Assembly: GCA_900549105.1 (NCBI GenBank) | Contig: URND01000007.1 | Location: 1-53,500, forward strand | Reading direction: 5' to 3' | DNA length: 53,500 nt | DNA from: an uncultured Eubacteriales bacterium | GTDB taxonomy: Bacteria > Bacillota > Clostridia > Lachnospirales > Lachnospiraceae | Shown here: one piece after another, positions 40,230 through 48,438 of the stretch | Layout of the letters: the number at the start of each line of letters is the position of its first letter | How positions within the stretch are numbered: the stretch's first letter is position 1 | Program-made: the position numbers and the translations under genes | The notes under the pieces: model-generated | What the model saw: the letters and a program-made list of their open reading frames with translations, nothing else | What the model was told of the DNA's origin: nothing | The model's database searches: none

Positions 40230-41672
40230 TTACAGTTTGTAGCAAACTTTACCTGGGTTAAGAATCAACTTAGGGTCAAATACTTTCTTAATACCAAGCA
40301 TAAGTTCCATATTTCTTTCGCCTTCAGCTTCAGCAAGATATTTTAACTTACCAGAACCGATAGCATGTTCGCCGGATACCAAACCGCCAACGCGTGTAGC
40401 TGCCGGATAAATGTCATCAAAGAAAGCGTCTGCTTTTTCTTTGAAGTCTTCAACGCTGATCTGATCATCACCGATAACGTAGATATGAAGGTTACCGTCG
40501 CCAGCATGTCCGAAACTTTCAACCTGAAGTCCCATCTTTTCGCCAACGCCATATACATATTCAACATATGGAGCAATCTGGTCAAGCGGAACAACAACGT
40601 CACATTCATCAAGAAGTTCAAGGCCGTCTTTCCAGTTTGTTTCAGCTTTGATAGCTTCCAGGAAGGAGCTTCTTGCTGCCCAAACATCTTTAATCTTAGG
40701 CGGTGTATCAGCAACGATAACGTCGATAGCGCCGTTCTCAAGAGCGATTTCAGAAGCCTGTTCCATAATCTCTTCAAGCTCTTCCATTGTACGTCCATCG
40801 AATGTTACAAGCAGGTAAGCGCCGGCTTCTACGCCGTCAATTGTCTTTGGATATACAGCTTTGCCAACATATTTTTCGGATTTTTCAACAATAGCTCTCT
40901 CCATGAATTCCAGAGCCTGTGGGTCAAGATTGTTTTTCTTGAACAGCGGAACTGTGGAAATACAGGAATCCAGGTCTTCAAAAGGCATTACCAAGCTGAT
41001 AACTTCCTTCGGAGCCGGAATAACTTTTAATGTCAACTCTGTGATGATACCGAGTGTACCTTCGGAACCGATCATCAGGTTTACAAGAGAATATCCGGAA
41101 GATGTTTTGGAAACTGTGCTTCCGAAATGAGCGATGTCACCGTTGGAAAGAACAACTGTCATAGCGCGTACATAATCTCTTGTAGCGCCGTATTTACATG
41201 CTCTCATACCACCTGCATTTGTTGCAACGTTACCACCAACAGCGGCAAATTTTTCACCTGGATCCGGCGGGTACATAAGTCCGCGGCTTACGCAGTCTTC
41301 TGCAAGGTCGTTCAAAAGAACACCCGGCTGAATTTTAACAACGAAGTTGTTTAAATCATATTCAAGAATCTTGTTCATTTTTGTTGTGCCGATTACAACG
41401 CCGCCGGCAATCGGAACTGCTGCTCCAACAAGACCTGTACCAGCACCTCTGGCTGTTACCGGAATTGTATTTTCATAACAGATTTTAACAATTGCAGCTA
41501 CTTCTTCTGTTGTCATAGCATCAACAACAGCTTCTGGCATAGCTTTACCATAAATAGACATCTCGTCATGCGTGAAGTCATCGTTGATTTCTTCTCCTAC
41601 ATAAACCCGTCCTGGTGCAATTTCTTTAAATTTCTCCACGATTTCGGGAGTTACTTTGCCATATGCACTCAT
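40230..41672 (-). CDS. FAD-linked 2-hydroxyacid (D-lactate type) dehydrogenase, GlcD family
   Basis: A 480-residue cytoplasmic flavoprotein of the FAD_binding_4 family. The FAD-binding loop is PVTARGAGTGLVGAAVPIAGG, followed by GGNVATNAGG and IGSEGTLGIITELTLKV. The C-terminal FAD-oxidase domain has ESFGHAGDGNLH and GLVSGEHAIGSGK. This is the type of dehydrogenase that pairs with EtfAB to oxidise lactate with NAD+ by electron confurcation in acetogens. No lactate permease or racemase is in the window. First gene of its operon, 118 bases after a consensus promoter. Glycolate or 2-hydroxyglutarate remain possible substrates. Confidence 0.9.
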   Translation of the reverse strand: MSAYGKVTPEIVEKFKEIAPGRVYVGEEINDDFTHDEMSIYGKAMPEAVVDAMTTEEVAAIVKICYENTIPVTARGAGTGLVGAAVPIAGGVVIGTTKMNKILEYDLNNFVVKIQPGVLLNDLAEDCVSRGLMYPPDPGEKFAAVGGNVATNAGGMRACKYGATRDYVRAMTVVLSNGDIAHFGSTVSKTSSGYSLVNLMIGSEGTLGIITELTLKVIPAPKEVISLVMPFEDLDSCISTVPLFKKNNLDPQALEFMERAIVEKSEKYVGKAVYPKTIDGVEAGAYLLVTFDGRTMEELEEIMEQASEIALENGAIDVIVADTPPKIKDVWAARSSFLEAIKAETNWKDGLELLDECDVVVPLDQIAPYVEYVYGVGEKMGLQVESFGHAGDGNLHIYVIGDDQISVEDFKEKADAFFDDIYPAATRVGGLVSGEHAIGSGKLKYLAEAEGERNMELMLGIKKVFDPKLILNPGKVCYKL

Positions 41673-41770
41673 CTCATCATGCCTCCTTAAACCTTTAATA
41701 GAACCCTTTGCTTATATATTGTATTGCACACTATGTACACAATAGCCTTTAAAAATACACATAAAAGTAC

Positions 41771-41803
41771 CATGATGGTCCTACCATTTATATGACCATC
41801 ATA
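41771..41803 (-). promoter_or_regulatory. FadR/LldR-type operator overlapping the glcD promoter
   Basis: TGGT-CCT-ACCA at 41776-41786 fits the TNGTNNNACNA pattern of GntR/FadR-family operators. Around it, ATGATGGTC (41772-41780) and GACCATCAT (41794-41802) form a perfect 9-bp inverted repeat that covers the -10 box and start point, a repressing position. The GntR regulator next door is the likely binder; inferred. Confidence 0.7.
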
Positions 41804-41826
41804 AAATATACAGGCCTATTTGTCAA
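41798..41826 (-). promoter_or_regulatory. Consensus sigma-70 promoter of the glcD-acd-etfBA operon
   Basis: Minus-strand TTGACA (41821-41826), exactly 17 bases, then TATGAT (41798-41803). Start point near 41790, giving a leader of about 118 bases. Confidence 0.85.
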
Positions 41827-41954
41827 GCATTTTTACTATTTCCTTTGTATTTCTCGTGTATTTTTTATAAGCATTGCACAGTTCTGATTTTAGCATTTTT
41901 TAATTTTGTAGCTTTTTCGCACAAAGTGTTTGTCTTTTTTTTGTCAATATTTGC

Positions 41955-42638
41955 TTAACTGTCCAGATAGTTATAAATATAGACAAAATGGCGGTTCAGA
42001 GCATCCTGCCCAAACTGAACATCCTTTTCTTTTACGGCTTTAATCAAATCCCGGTGGGTCTGCATCAACCCTTCCCGGTTCTTTTCATCCCGCAAAATAC
42101 GTACCCGCATGTCTTTGACATATTTGTCCATAACCTGTGTTAATGCTAAAAAATTAACAATAAGATATTTATTATGCGAGGCCTCTACGACCAGATAATG
42201 AATCCGTTTATCGTGTCTCGAGCGTACATTTTCCTCCTGGGCCGTTTCCAGCATACTCATATGATATTCCATCTCCGCCATCTGCTCCTCCGTCGCATGA
42301 TGCACGGCCAGCGACAGCGCCTGATACTCCAGGGCAAAACGGAATTCACTGATTTCCCGATAGGTTGTTCCCTCCACCGCAAACATCAGCGTCATCACCC
42401 GGATTAACGTACTCTCAAAATCACCGGTTATGTAATTTCCTGACCCCTGCTGACAGGAAAGGGCGCCCATCTGTTCCAATATACGAATTCCCTCCCGGAC
42501 AGATGTCCGGCTCACATTCAACTGCAGGGCCATCTCCCTCTCTGACGGCAGCTTATCTCCCGTACTATAGACTCCGTCCAGAATCTGCTTCTGAACGAAG
42601 TCTACCACCTTTTCATAGGACTTTTCCAAACAAATCAT
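41955..42638 (-). CDS. GntR-family regulator (FadR/LldR subfamily), likely controls the glcD operon
   Basis: About 227 residues. The winged helix (SEREMALQLNVSRTSVREGIRILEQMGAL) is followed by an FCD domain with family residues (EFRFALEYQAL, HYLVVEASHNKYL, THRDLIKAV). It resembles regulators of lactate operons such as LldR. It lies 282 bases upstream of the glcD-type gene on the same strand, with a matching operator in the gap. The start at 42638 is a compromise: it falls just past the proS stop but has only a weak site (AGAACAGG); longer readings into proS are possible. Probably read through from proS. Confidence 0.85.
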   Translation of the reverse strand: MICLEKSYEKVVDFVQKQILDGVYSTGDKLPSEREMALQLNVSRTSVREGIRILEQMGALSCQQGSGNYITGDFESTLIRVMTLMFAVEGTTYREISEFRFALEYQALSLAVHHATEEQMAEMEYHMSMLETAQEENVRSRHDKRIHYLVVEASHNKYLIVNFLALTQVMDKYVKDMRVRILRDEKNREGLMQTHRDLIKAVKEKDVQFGQDALNRHFVYIYNYLDS

Positions 42639-42646
42639 CCTGTTCT

Positions 42647-44080
42647 TTAATATGCTTTTCCCCAATATACCATTGCTTTTGCAGGCTTTCCGCAGCAAAC
42701 GCACTTATCTGACAGGTGTTCCTGTGCAAACGGCATGCAGCGGGACGTTGCCCCAGTCACTTCTTTAATCATGTTTTCACATTCTTCATCGCCGCACCAC
42801 ATGGCTTTGACAAAGCCCGGTTTGTTTTCAACCGTATCCTTAAAGGCTTCAAAATCTGTCACCTCATAGGTATGCGCATCTCTGTGCGCTCTCGCTCTCT
42901 CAAGCATATCCTTCTGCATCGTATCCAGCGTTTCCGCCACTTTCTCCGCCAGTTCTGCAATGGCAGCCACCTGTTTTTCACGGGTGTCACGGCGGACAAT
43001 GACAGCCTGTCCGGCCTGGATGTCCTTTGGCCCGATTTCGATACGCACCGGGATTCCCCGCATTTCCGCCTCGGAGAATTTCCATCCCGGACTCTTGTCC
43101 GAATCATCCACTTTGACACGGAAATTGCTCAGAATATCTTTAATTTCAAAGGCTTTATCGAGAACGCCTTCTTTTTTCTGCTGGATCGGAATAACCATCA
43201 CCTGTGTCGGCGCAATTCTCGGAGGAAGCACCAAACCGGAATCATCGCCGTGAACCATGATGATTGCGCCGATCAGACGGGTCGTCATACCCCAGGATGT
43301 CTGATGGACATATTCCAGCTTGTTATCTTTATTGGCATACTGAATACCGAAAGCCTTTGCAAATCCGTCGCCAAAGTTATGGCTTGTGCCTGACTGAAGC
43401 GCTTTGCCGTCGTGCATTAATGCTTCAATTGTATAAGTAGCCTCGGCTCCGGCAAACTTTTCTTTATCGGTTTTGCGGCCGCGAATGACCGGCATCGCCA
43501 GCACTTCTTCGCAGAAATCCGCATAGAGATTCAGCATCTGAATCGTTCTTTCTTCGGCCTCTTCGGCTGTTGCGTGGGCCGTATGACCTTCCTGCCACAA
43601 AAATTCCCTGGAGCGGAGGAATGGACGGGTCGTCTTTTCCCATCTTACCACGGAGCACCACTGATTATATAATTTCGGCAAATCTCTGTGGGACTGAATG
43701 TCTCTGGCATAAAAATCACAAAACAGGGTTTCGGATGTCGGACGGACGCACAGCCGCTCCTGGAGCGGTTCCAGGCCGCCGTGGGTGACCCAGGCAACCT
43801 CCGGCGCAAAGCCTTCAACATGGTCTTTCTCTTTCTCCAGCAGGCTTTCCGGAATAAACAGGGGCATATATACATTTTCCACGCCGGTTGCTTTAAAACG
43901 GGCGTCCAGCTCCTTCTGAATATTTTCCCAGATTGCGTACCCGGCCGGTTTAATTACCATACAACCCTTCACGCTGGCATAATCCACCAGCTCCGCCTTT
44001 TTAACTACATCTGTATACCATTGGGCAAAATCCTCTTCCATGGAGGTAATTGCCTCAACTAATTTCTTTTCCTTTGCCAT
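42647..44080 (-). CDS. proS: Prolyl-tRNA synthetase (short, archaeal/eukaryote-like type)
   Basis: Charges tRNA-Pro. About 478 residues with no bacterial-type insertion domain. Class II motifs are seen in GYAIWENIQKELDARF, PTSETLFCDFYARDI, RWEKTTRPFLRSREFLWQEGHTAHAT and the VMVIPIQQKKEG anticodon-binding region. The C-terminal end has four cysteine-based ligands (CGDEEC...C-V-CCGKPA) and a terminal Tyr, as in this group. The ATG at 44080 follows AAGGAG; one codon earlier is equally possible. No T-box is present upstream, where the pseudouridine synthase gene sits 15 bases away. Confidence 0.95.
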   Translation of the reverse strand: MAKEKKLVEAITSMEEDFAQWYTDVVKKAELVDYASVKGCMVIKPAGYAIWENIQKELDARFKATGVENVYMPLFIPESLLEKEKDHVEGFAPEVAWVTHGGLEPLQERLCVRPTSETLFCDFYARDIQSHRDLPKLYNQWCSVVRWEKTTRPFLRSREFLWQEGHTAHATAEEAEERTIQMLNLYADFCEEVLAMPVIRGRKTDKEKFAGAEATYTIEALMHDGKALQSGTSHNFGDGFAKAFGIQYANKDNKLEYVHQTSWGMTTRLIGAIIMVHGDDSGLVLPPRIAPTQVMVIPIQQKKEGVLDKAFEIKDILSNFRVKVDDSDKSPGWKFSEAEMRGIPVRIEIGPKDIQAGQAVIVRRDTREKQVAAIAELAEKVAETLDTMQKDMLERARAHRDAHTYEVTDFEAFKDTVENKPGFVKAMWCGDEECENMIKEVTGATSRCMPFAQEHLSDKCVCCGKPAKAMVYWGKAY

Positions 44081-44094
44081 CATCAAATCTCCTT

Positions 44095-44829
44095 TTATTT
44101 TCTTTTTTTATAGTAAGATAAACTCGGCCATTCGTCAATAGTCATCCTTCCCTGTTCCGGAAGAACTTCAAAGCACATTTTCCGATGGCTCACCGGATGC
44201 TCAAAGGTCAGCCGACAGGAAAAAAGACATAATTCCGGAGTTCCGGAGCCTATGCCTTCTTTTTCATTCCATTTTTTTGTGCCTTCACTGTTATACTTCA
44301 TATCCCCGTAGATTCCCGCTCCGGCATGGGCCGTCTGAACCCGAATCTGGTGATGACGCCCTGTGTGGAGTCTCACTTCCACCAGCGACAATCCATCCTT
44401 TTCTTCCAGTTCGCGATAATCCAGACTGGCCTTTCTGCCGCCTTCTCCGACAACCGCAGAGGTGTTGGTCCGCCCGTCCTTCTCCAGATGATCAACCAAG
44501 GAGCCCGAAGCTTTCGGAAGCCGCCCCGTCAAAAGAGCCAGATAGGTTTTTTCTGTCTGATGTTCCGAAAACTGCCGACTCAGCCCGGCCGCCGCTTTCG
44601 GAGTTTTTGCGTAAACCATAACGCCGCCCACAGGCCGGTCCAAGCGGTGTACTACGCTGATATAGGGGCTTTTTCCCGGACCGCCGCCCTTCTGCTTCGC
44701 CGCCAGATAGTTTTTCAGCCAGCTTACCAAATCCATAGATGAAGAACGCTCCGCCTGGGAGGACATTCCCGGCGGTTTGACGCAAACGATAAGCTGTGCG
44801 TCCTCATACAAAATCTTTACTTCCATCAT
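44095..44829 (-). CDS. RluA-family pseudouridine synthase
   Basis: A 244-residue RNA-modifying enzyme that turns a uridine of rRNA or tRNA into pseudouridine. The catalytic aspartate is D64 in VVHRLDRPVGGVMVYAKT, with later family motifs KTYLALLTGRLP and VEVRLHTGRHHQIRVQ. No S4 domain is present at the start. Its ATG overlaps the stop of the response-regulator gene (ATGA), so it is translationally coupled to it. Which uridine it modifies cannot be said. Confidence 0.92.
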   Translation of the reverse strand: MMEVKILYEDAQLIVCVKPPGMSSQAERSSSMDLVSWLKNYLAAKQKGGGPGKSPYISVVHRLDRPVGGVMVYAKTPKAAAGLSRQFSEHQTEKTYLALLTGRLPKASGSLVDHLEKDGRTNTSAVVGEGGRKASLDYRELEEKDGLSLVEVRLHTGRHHQIRVQTAHAGAGIYGDMKYNSEGTKKWNEKEGIGSGTPELCLFSCRLTFEHPVSHRKMCFEVLPEQGRMTIDEWPSLSYYKKRK

Positions 44830-45515
44830 ACTTTAAACCGATAACCCACGCCCCAGATTGTCTCAATGTACTGGGGTTTGGAGGTGTTAAATTCTATTTT
44901 TTCACGAATCTTTTTAATGTGGACTGTTACTGTAGCGATATCTCCCAGAGACTCCATATCCCAGATTTTATTGAACAGTTCTTCTTTTTTAAAGACATGA
45001 TTCGGATTTTCCGCAAGAAAAGTGAGCAGATCAAATTCCTTTGTCGTAAAGGCTTTCTCCTCGCCGTTGACATAAACCCGGCGGGCTGTTTTGTCAATTT
45101 TAAGTCCGCGAATCTCTATCACATCATTTGTCTTGACGGCGCTTCCGATAAGACGTTCATATCTGGCCAGATGGGCCTTCACCCGGGCCACCAGTTCACT
45201 CGGGCTGAAAGGTTTCGTGATATAATCATCAGCCCCCATGCCAAGCCCGCGTATTTTATCAATATCTTCTTTTTTTGCCGAAACCATAAGCACCGGAATA
45301 TTTTTCTGTTCCCGGATTCTCCGGCAGATTTCAAAGCCGTCGATTCCCGGCAGCATCAAATCCAGAATGATCAAATCAAAATCATTTTTCAGCGCCTTAT
45401 CCAGCCCCGTATCTCCGCTGTGCTCCATATCGACCTCGAAGCCGCTCAGCTCCAGATAGTCCTTCTCCAGTTCGGCAATACTCACTTCGTCTTCAATAAT
45501 CAGTATTTTACTCAT
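44826..45515 (-). CDS. OmpR-family response regulator
   Basis: A 229-residue DNA-binding response regulator. The receiver domain has the phosphate-accepting D52 (LIILDLMLPGIDG), the acidic pair near 8-9, and K102. The C-terminal winged helix (about 130-228) has the usual EFDLLTFLAENPNHVF and TVTVHIKKIREKIE segments. It overlaps the kinase gene by 8 bases. The stimulus and targets are unknown. Confidence 0.95.
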   Translation of the reverse strand: MSKILIIEDEVSIAELEKDYLELSGFEVDMEHSGDTGLDKALKNDFDLIILDLMLPGIDGFEICRRIREQKNIPVLMVSAKKEDIDKIRGLGMGADDYITKPFSPSELVARVKAHLARYERLIGSAVKTNDVIEIRGLKIDKTARRVYVNGEEKAFTTKEFDLLTFLAENPNHVFKKEELFNKIWDMESLGDIATVTVHIKKIREKIEFNTSKPQYIETIWGVGYRFKV

Positions 45516-46986
45516 AGGCTACACTCTCCTTATACTTTCTCAAAACGAAGCTCATCGTTGTCCCTTCGCCTTCCACACTGTTTGCCCATATTTTTCCGCC
45601 GTGCTCTTCAATAATCTTTTTCGCAATCGACAATCCCAGGCCGCTGCCGCCTTTGGATGAATTCCGGGAGGCATCTGTCCGATAACAGCGCTCAAAAATA
45701 TGAGGAAGCTCTTTTTTCGCAATGCCTTTGCCGTTATCCTGAATCTCAATCTGAACAAATTCCGGCTCATCCTTGATAAAAATGCCGATATGGCCCGGCC
45801 GCTCCGCCTCCATATATTTCACCGAATTGCCCACGATATTATTGATAACGCGTTTCAACTGTTCCGGGTCGGCAATAATAATCGTATTCTCCGGCACATG
45901 ATTGTAATAAGTGAGGGAAATGCCCCGGGATTCCAAATCGAGAGAAATTTCATCCACGCAGTCTTCAAAATAATCCTTTAAGTTCAGCTTTGCGAAACTG
46001 TAATTCATCGAATTACTGTCCAGTTTGGAAAAGAGAAAGAGTTCATCTATCAATCTGTCCATATCCGTGGCTTTATTATAAATCGTCCGGATATATTTGT
46101 CCATTTTTTCCGGCGTATCCGCCACGCCGTCCCGAATCCCCTCCACATAACCTTTGATGGCGGTAATCGGCGTTTTCAGATCATGGGAAATATTGCTGAT
46201 CAGCTCTTTATTGTCTTTTTCATACTGCATACTCACTTCAATCTGGTCTTTCAGCTTGATACGCATTTCCTCAAAGGCCGTACATACCTCGCCGATTTCA
46301 TCTTCGGTATCCGTAATCACATTAAAGTCCAGGTTGCCGTCTTTAATATTCACCGCCGCCCGCTTCAGCTTCTCCAGCGGCTGGACAATACTCTGATACA
46401 GGCAGATAAACGCAATGGCGCTGACAAGAAGCAGAATAATCAGGGCGCAGACAGAAATTTTTAAAACCAGCCGTTCCACCTGTCTGACAGCTTCTTCCAC
46501 CGGCGTAAAAATCTGAACGAGCCCCTTGCTGCCGTCAGAAAAGAAAAAATTAAACTGCCGCAGATGATATGGGAAGTCTCCTGAAATATAACTATCCGTC
46601 AGAGACTCTCCAACCATCCCCTCGATATTTTCACCGTCTTCCCCATCCTGGCCCGAATAATAAATCTTCCCATCTTTACGCAGCACCAGAAAAGAGGAAT
46701 ATTTCTCCAGCCGTGCGTCCATAGTTTCCAGATAGGACATGTCCTCCAGCCGTTCCGGCGAGTCTTCAGCCACCGTCACCAGCTCGTTGACAACGCTGGC
46801 GGAGATGTTTCCGAGTATTTCAAAGGGATTAAACAGCATTTCGACGCTGGCTTCCTCCATGTCGTATTTTTGCCGCAGCGCCCGCAGCTCAATCCGTCCA
46901 ATCCCCCAGAAAGACAGGATAATCAGCAGAATCGGAACAAGAAAAACCATTCCGTATGTAATTTTCATCCGGGTAGCCAGGCGCAT
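45508..46986 (-). CDS. Membrane sensor histidine kinase with HAMP domain
   Basis: A 492-residue kinase. One helix near 10-28, an extracellular part of about 140 residues, and a second helix near 175-198 are followed by a HAMP domain. HisKA has the phospho-accepting His in SNISHDLKTPITAIKGY, and the ATPase domain has N (RVINNIVGNSVKY), DNGKGI and GGSGLGLSIAKKI. Partner of the response regulator downstream. It begins 29 bases after the metK stop behind GGAGGG, so it may be made from the metK transcript. Confidence 0.95.
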   Translation of the reverse strand: MRLATRMKITYGMVFLVPILLIILSFWGIGRIELRALRQKYDMEEASVEMLFNPFEILGNISASVVNELVTVAEDSPERLEDMSYLETMDARLEKYSSFLVLRKDGKIYYSGQDGEDGENIEGMVGESLTDSYISGDFPYHLRQFNFFFSDGSKGLVQIFTPVEEAVRQVERLVLKISVCALIILLLVSAIAFICLYQSIVQPLEKLKRAAVNIKDGNLDFNVITDTEDEIGEVCTAFEEMRIKLKDQIEVSMQYEKDNKELISNISHDLKTPITAIKGYVEGIRDGVADTPEKMDKYIRTIYNKATDMDRLIDELFLFSKLDSNSMNYSFAKLNLKDYFEDCVDEISLDLESRGISLTYYNHVPENTIIIADPEQLKRVINNIVGNSVKYMEAERPGHIGIFIKDEPEFVQIEIQDNGKGIAKKELPHIFERCYRTDASRNSSKGGSGLGLSIAKKIIEEHGGKIWANSVEGEGTTMSFVLRKYKESVAYE

Positions 46987-47015
46987 AACGCATCCCTCCT
47001 CTGTCTTTCGCCAGT

Positions 47016-48203
47016 CTATAAGTATTTTTTCAAAATATCTGTTTTATCTGTTTTTTCCCACGGAAGGTCTAAATCATTGCGACCAAAATGACCGTAGGCT
47101 GCCGTCTGTTTATAAATCGGCCGCCGCAGATCCAGCATTTTAATAATTCCCGCCGGGCGCAGATCAAAGTTTTCACGAATAATATCCACCAGTTTTGTCT
47201 CGGATATTTTTCCGGTTCCATAGGTGTCCACCATAATAGAGGTCGGCTGTGCCACGCCGATAGCGTAGGAAAGCTGGATTTCGCATTTATCCGCCAATCC
47301 GGCTGCCACGATATTTTTTGCCACATAACGGGCCGCATAGGCTGCGGAACGGTCTACTTTTGTGCAGTCCTTGCCGGAAAATGCTCCGCCGCCGTGACGC
47401 GCGTAACCGCCATAAGTATCTACAATAATCTTACGGCCTGTCAGACCGCTGTCTCCATGAGGTCCTCCAATGACAAAGCGGCCTGTCGGATTAATTAAAA
47501 ACCGTGTCTTTTCATCCACCATGTCTGCCGGAAGAACGGCGTCAAACACATATTTGCGGATATCCTCGTGTATCTGTTCCTGGGTGATATCCGGGTCATG
47601 CTGGGTGGAAAGGACAATGGTATCCAGGCGGGCAGGCTTTCCATCCTCATCATATTCCACCGTAACCTGGGTCTTTCCATCCGGCCGCAGATAAGGCAAT
47701 GTGCCGTCCTTACGCACTTCTGCCAGCCGTCTGGCCAGCTTGTGGGCCATCGCAATCGCATACGGCATATATTCTTCAGTTTCATTGGTTGCATATCCAA
47801 ACATCATACCCTGGTCTCCGGCGCCGATGGCCTCGATTTCATCATCGGACATCCGGTTTTCCCTTGCCTCAAGGGCCTTATCCACGCCCATGGCAATATC
47901 CGGGGACTGTTTGTCCAATGTCACCATCACCGCGCAGGTTTCCGCATCAAAACCGTATTTGCCCCGGTTATATCCGATTTCGTTGACCGTATCCCGGACA
48001 ATCTGAGCAATATCCACACTGGCTTTGGACGTAATTTCGCCCATCACCATCACAAGCCCTGTCGTTGCACATGTTTCGCAGGCCACCCGGCTCATCGGGT
48101 CCTGAGCAATCATTGCATCCAAAATTGCATCTGAAACGGCATCACAGATTTTATCCGGATGACCTTCTGTAACAGATTCTGAAGTAAATAAAAGTCTTTC
48201 CAT
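47016..48203 (-). CDS. metK: S-adenosylmethionine synthetase
   Basis: Makes S-adenosylmethionine from methionine and ATP. Signatures include VTEGHPDKICDAVSDAIL, GAGDQGMMFGYA, GRFVIGGPHGDSGLTGRKII, GGGAFSGKDCTKVDRSAAY and the C-terminal YGHFGR. The length of 395 residues is standard. A SAM-sensing riboswitch and its terminator lie in the leader, so the gene should be turned down when the product is plentiful. Confidence 0.97.
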   Translation of the reverse strand: MERLLFTSESVTEGHPDKICDAVSDAILDAMIAQDPMSRVACETCATTGLVMVMGEITSKASVDIAQIVRDTVNEIGYNRGKYGFDAETCAVMVTLDKQSPDIAMGVDKALEARENRMSDDEIEAIGAGDQGMMFGYATNETEEYMPYAIAMAHKLARRLAEVRKDGTLPYLRPDGKTQVTVEYDEDGKPARLDTIVLSTQHDPDITQEQIHEDIRKYVFDAVLPADMVDEKTRFLINPTGRFVIGGPHGDSGLTGRKIIVDTYGGYARHGGGAFSGKDCTKVDRSAAYAARYVAKNIVAAGLADKCEIQLSYAIGVAQPTSIMVDTYGTGKISETKLVDIIRENFDLRPAGIIKMLDLRRPIYKQTAAYGHFGRNDLDLPWEKTDKTDILKKYL

Positions 48204-48262
48204 GTCTATTTTCTCCTTTCATATAATCCGCAGAATGTACGGAACTCTTTTAGCAAAAAGAA

Positions 48263-48282
48263 AAGTCCGCAAAAGCGGACTT
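48263..48282 (-). terminator. Terminator of the metK SAM riboswitch
   Basis: Minus-strand AAGTCCGC-TTTT-GCGGACTT followed by TTCTTTTT, placed between the aptamer and metK. Confidence 0.85.
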
Positions 48283-48299
48283 GATTCTCTGTATCAAAT

Positions 48300-48402
48300 C
48301 CTCTTATTGTTCGAGTGAACTCGCTCCGGCAGGCACCTTCCGTTTATCGGGGTTGCCACAATATCATCGCTCCTTAGGCTCCATTGTTCTGAATAAGAGA
48401 GA
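48300..48402 (-). ncRNA. SAM-I (S-box) riboswitch
   Basis: On the minus strand CTCTTATTCAGA opens the P1 stem, closed by AATAAGAG at the other end. Between them lie TGGAGC, the highly conserved GGCAACC, and AAGGTGC, in the usual order. It is the leader of metK, a standard S-box target. Confidence 0.88.
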
Positions 48403-48438
48403 TTATTCCATTGTTTAATTTTTTGATTTTTTGGTTTT

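Noticed and set aside
41722..41742. Palindrome attg...caat in the glcD leader as a second operator
   Set aside because: Only the outer four bases pair; too weak to claim.
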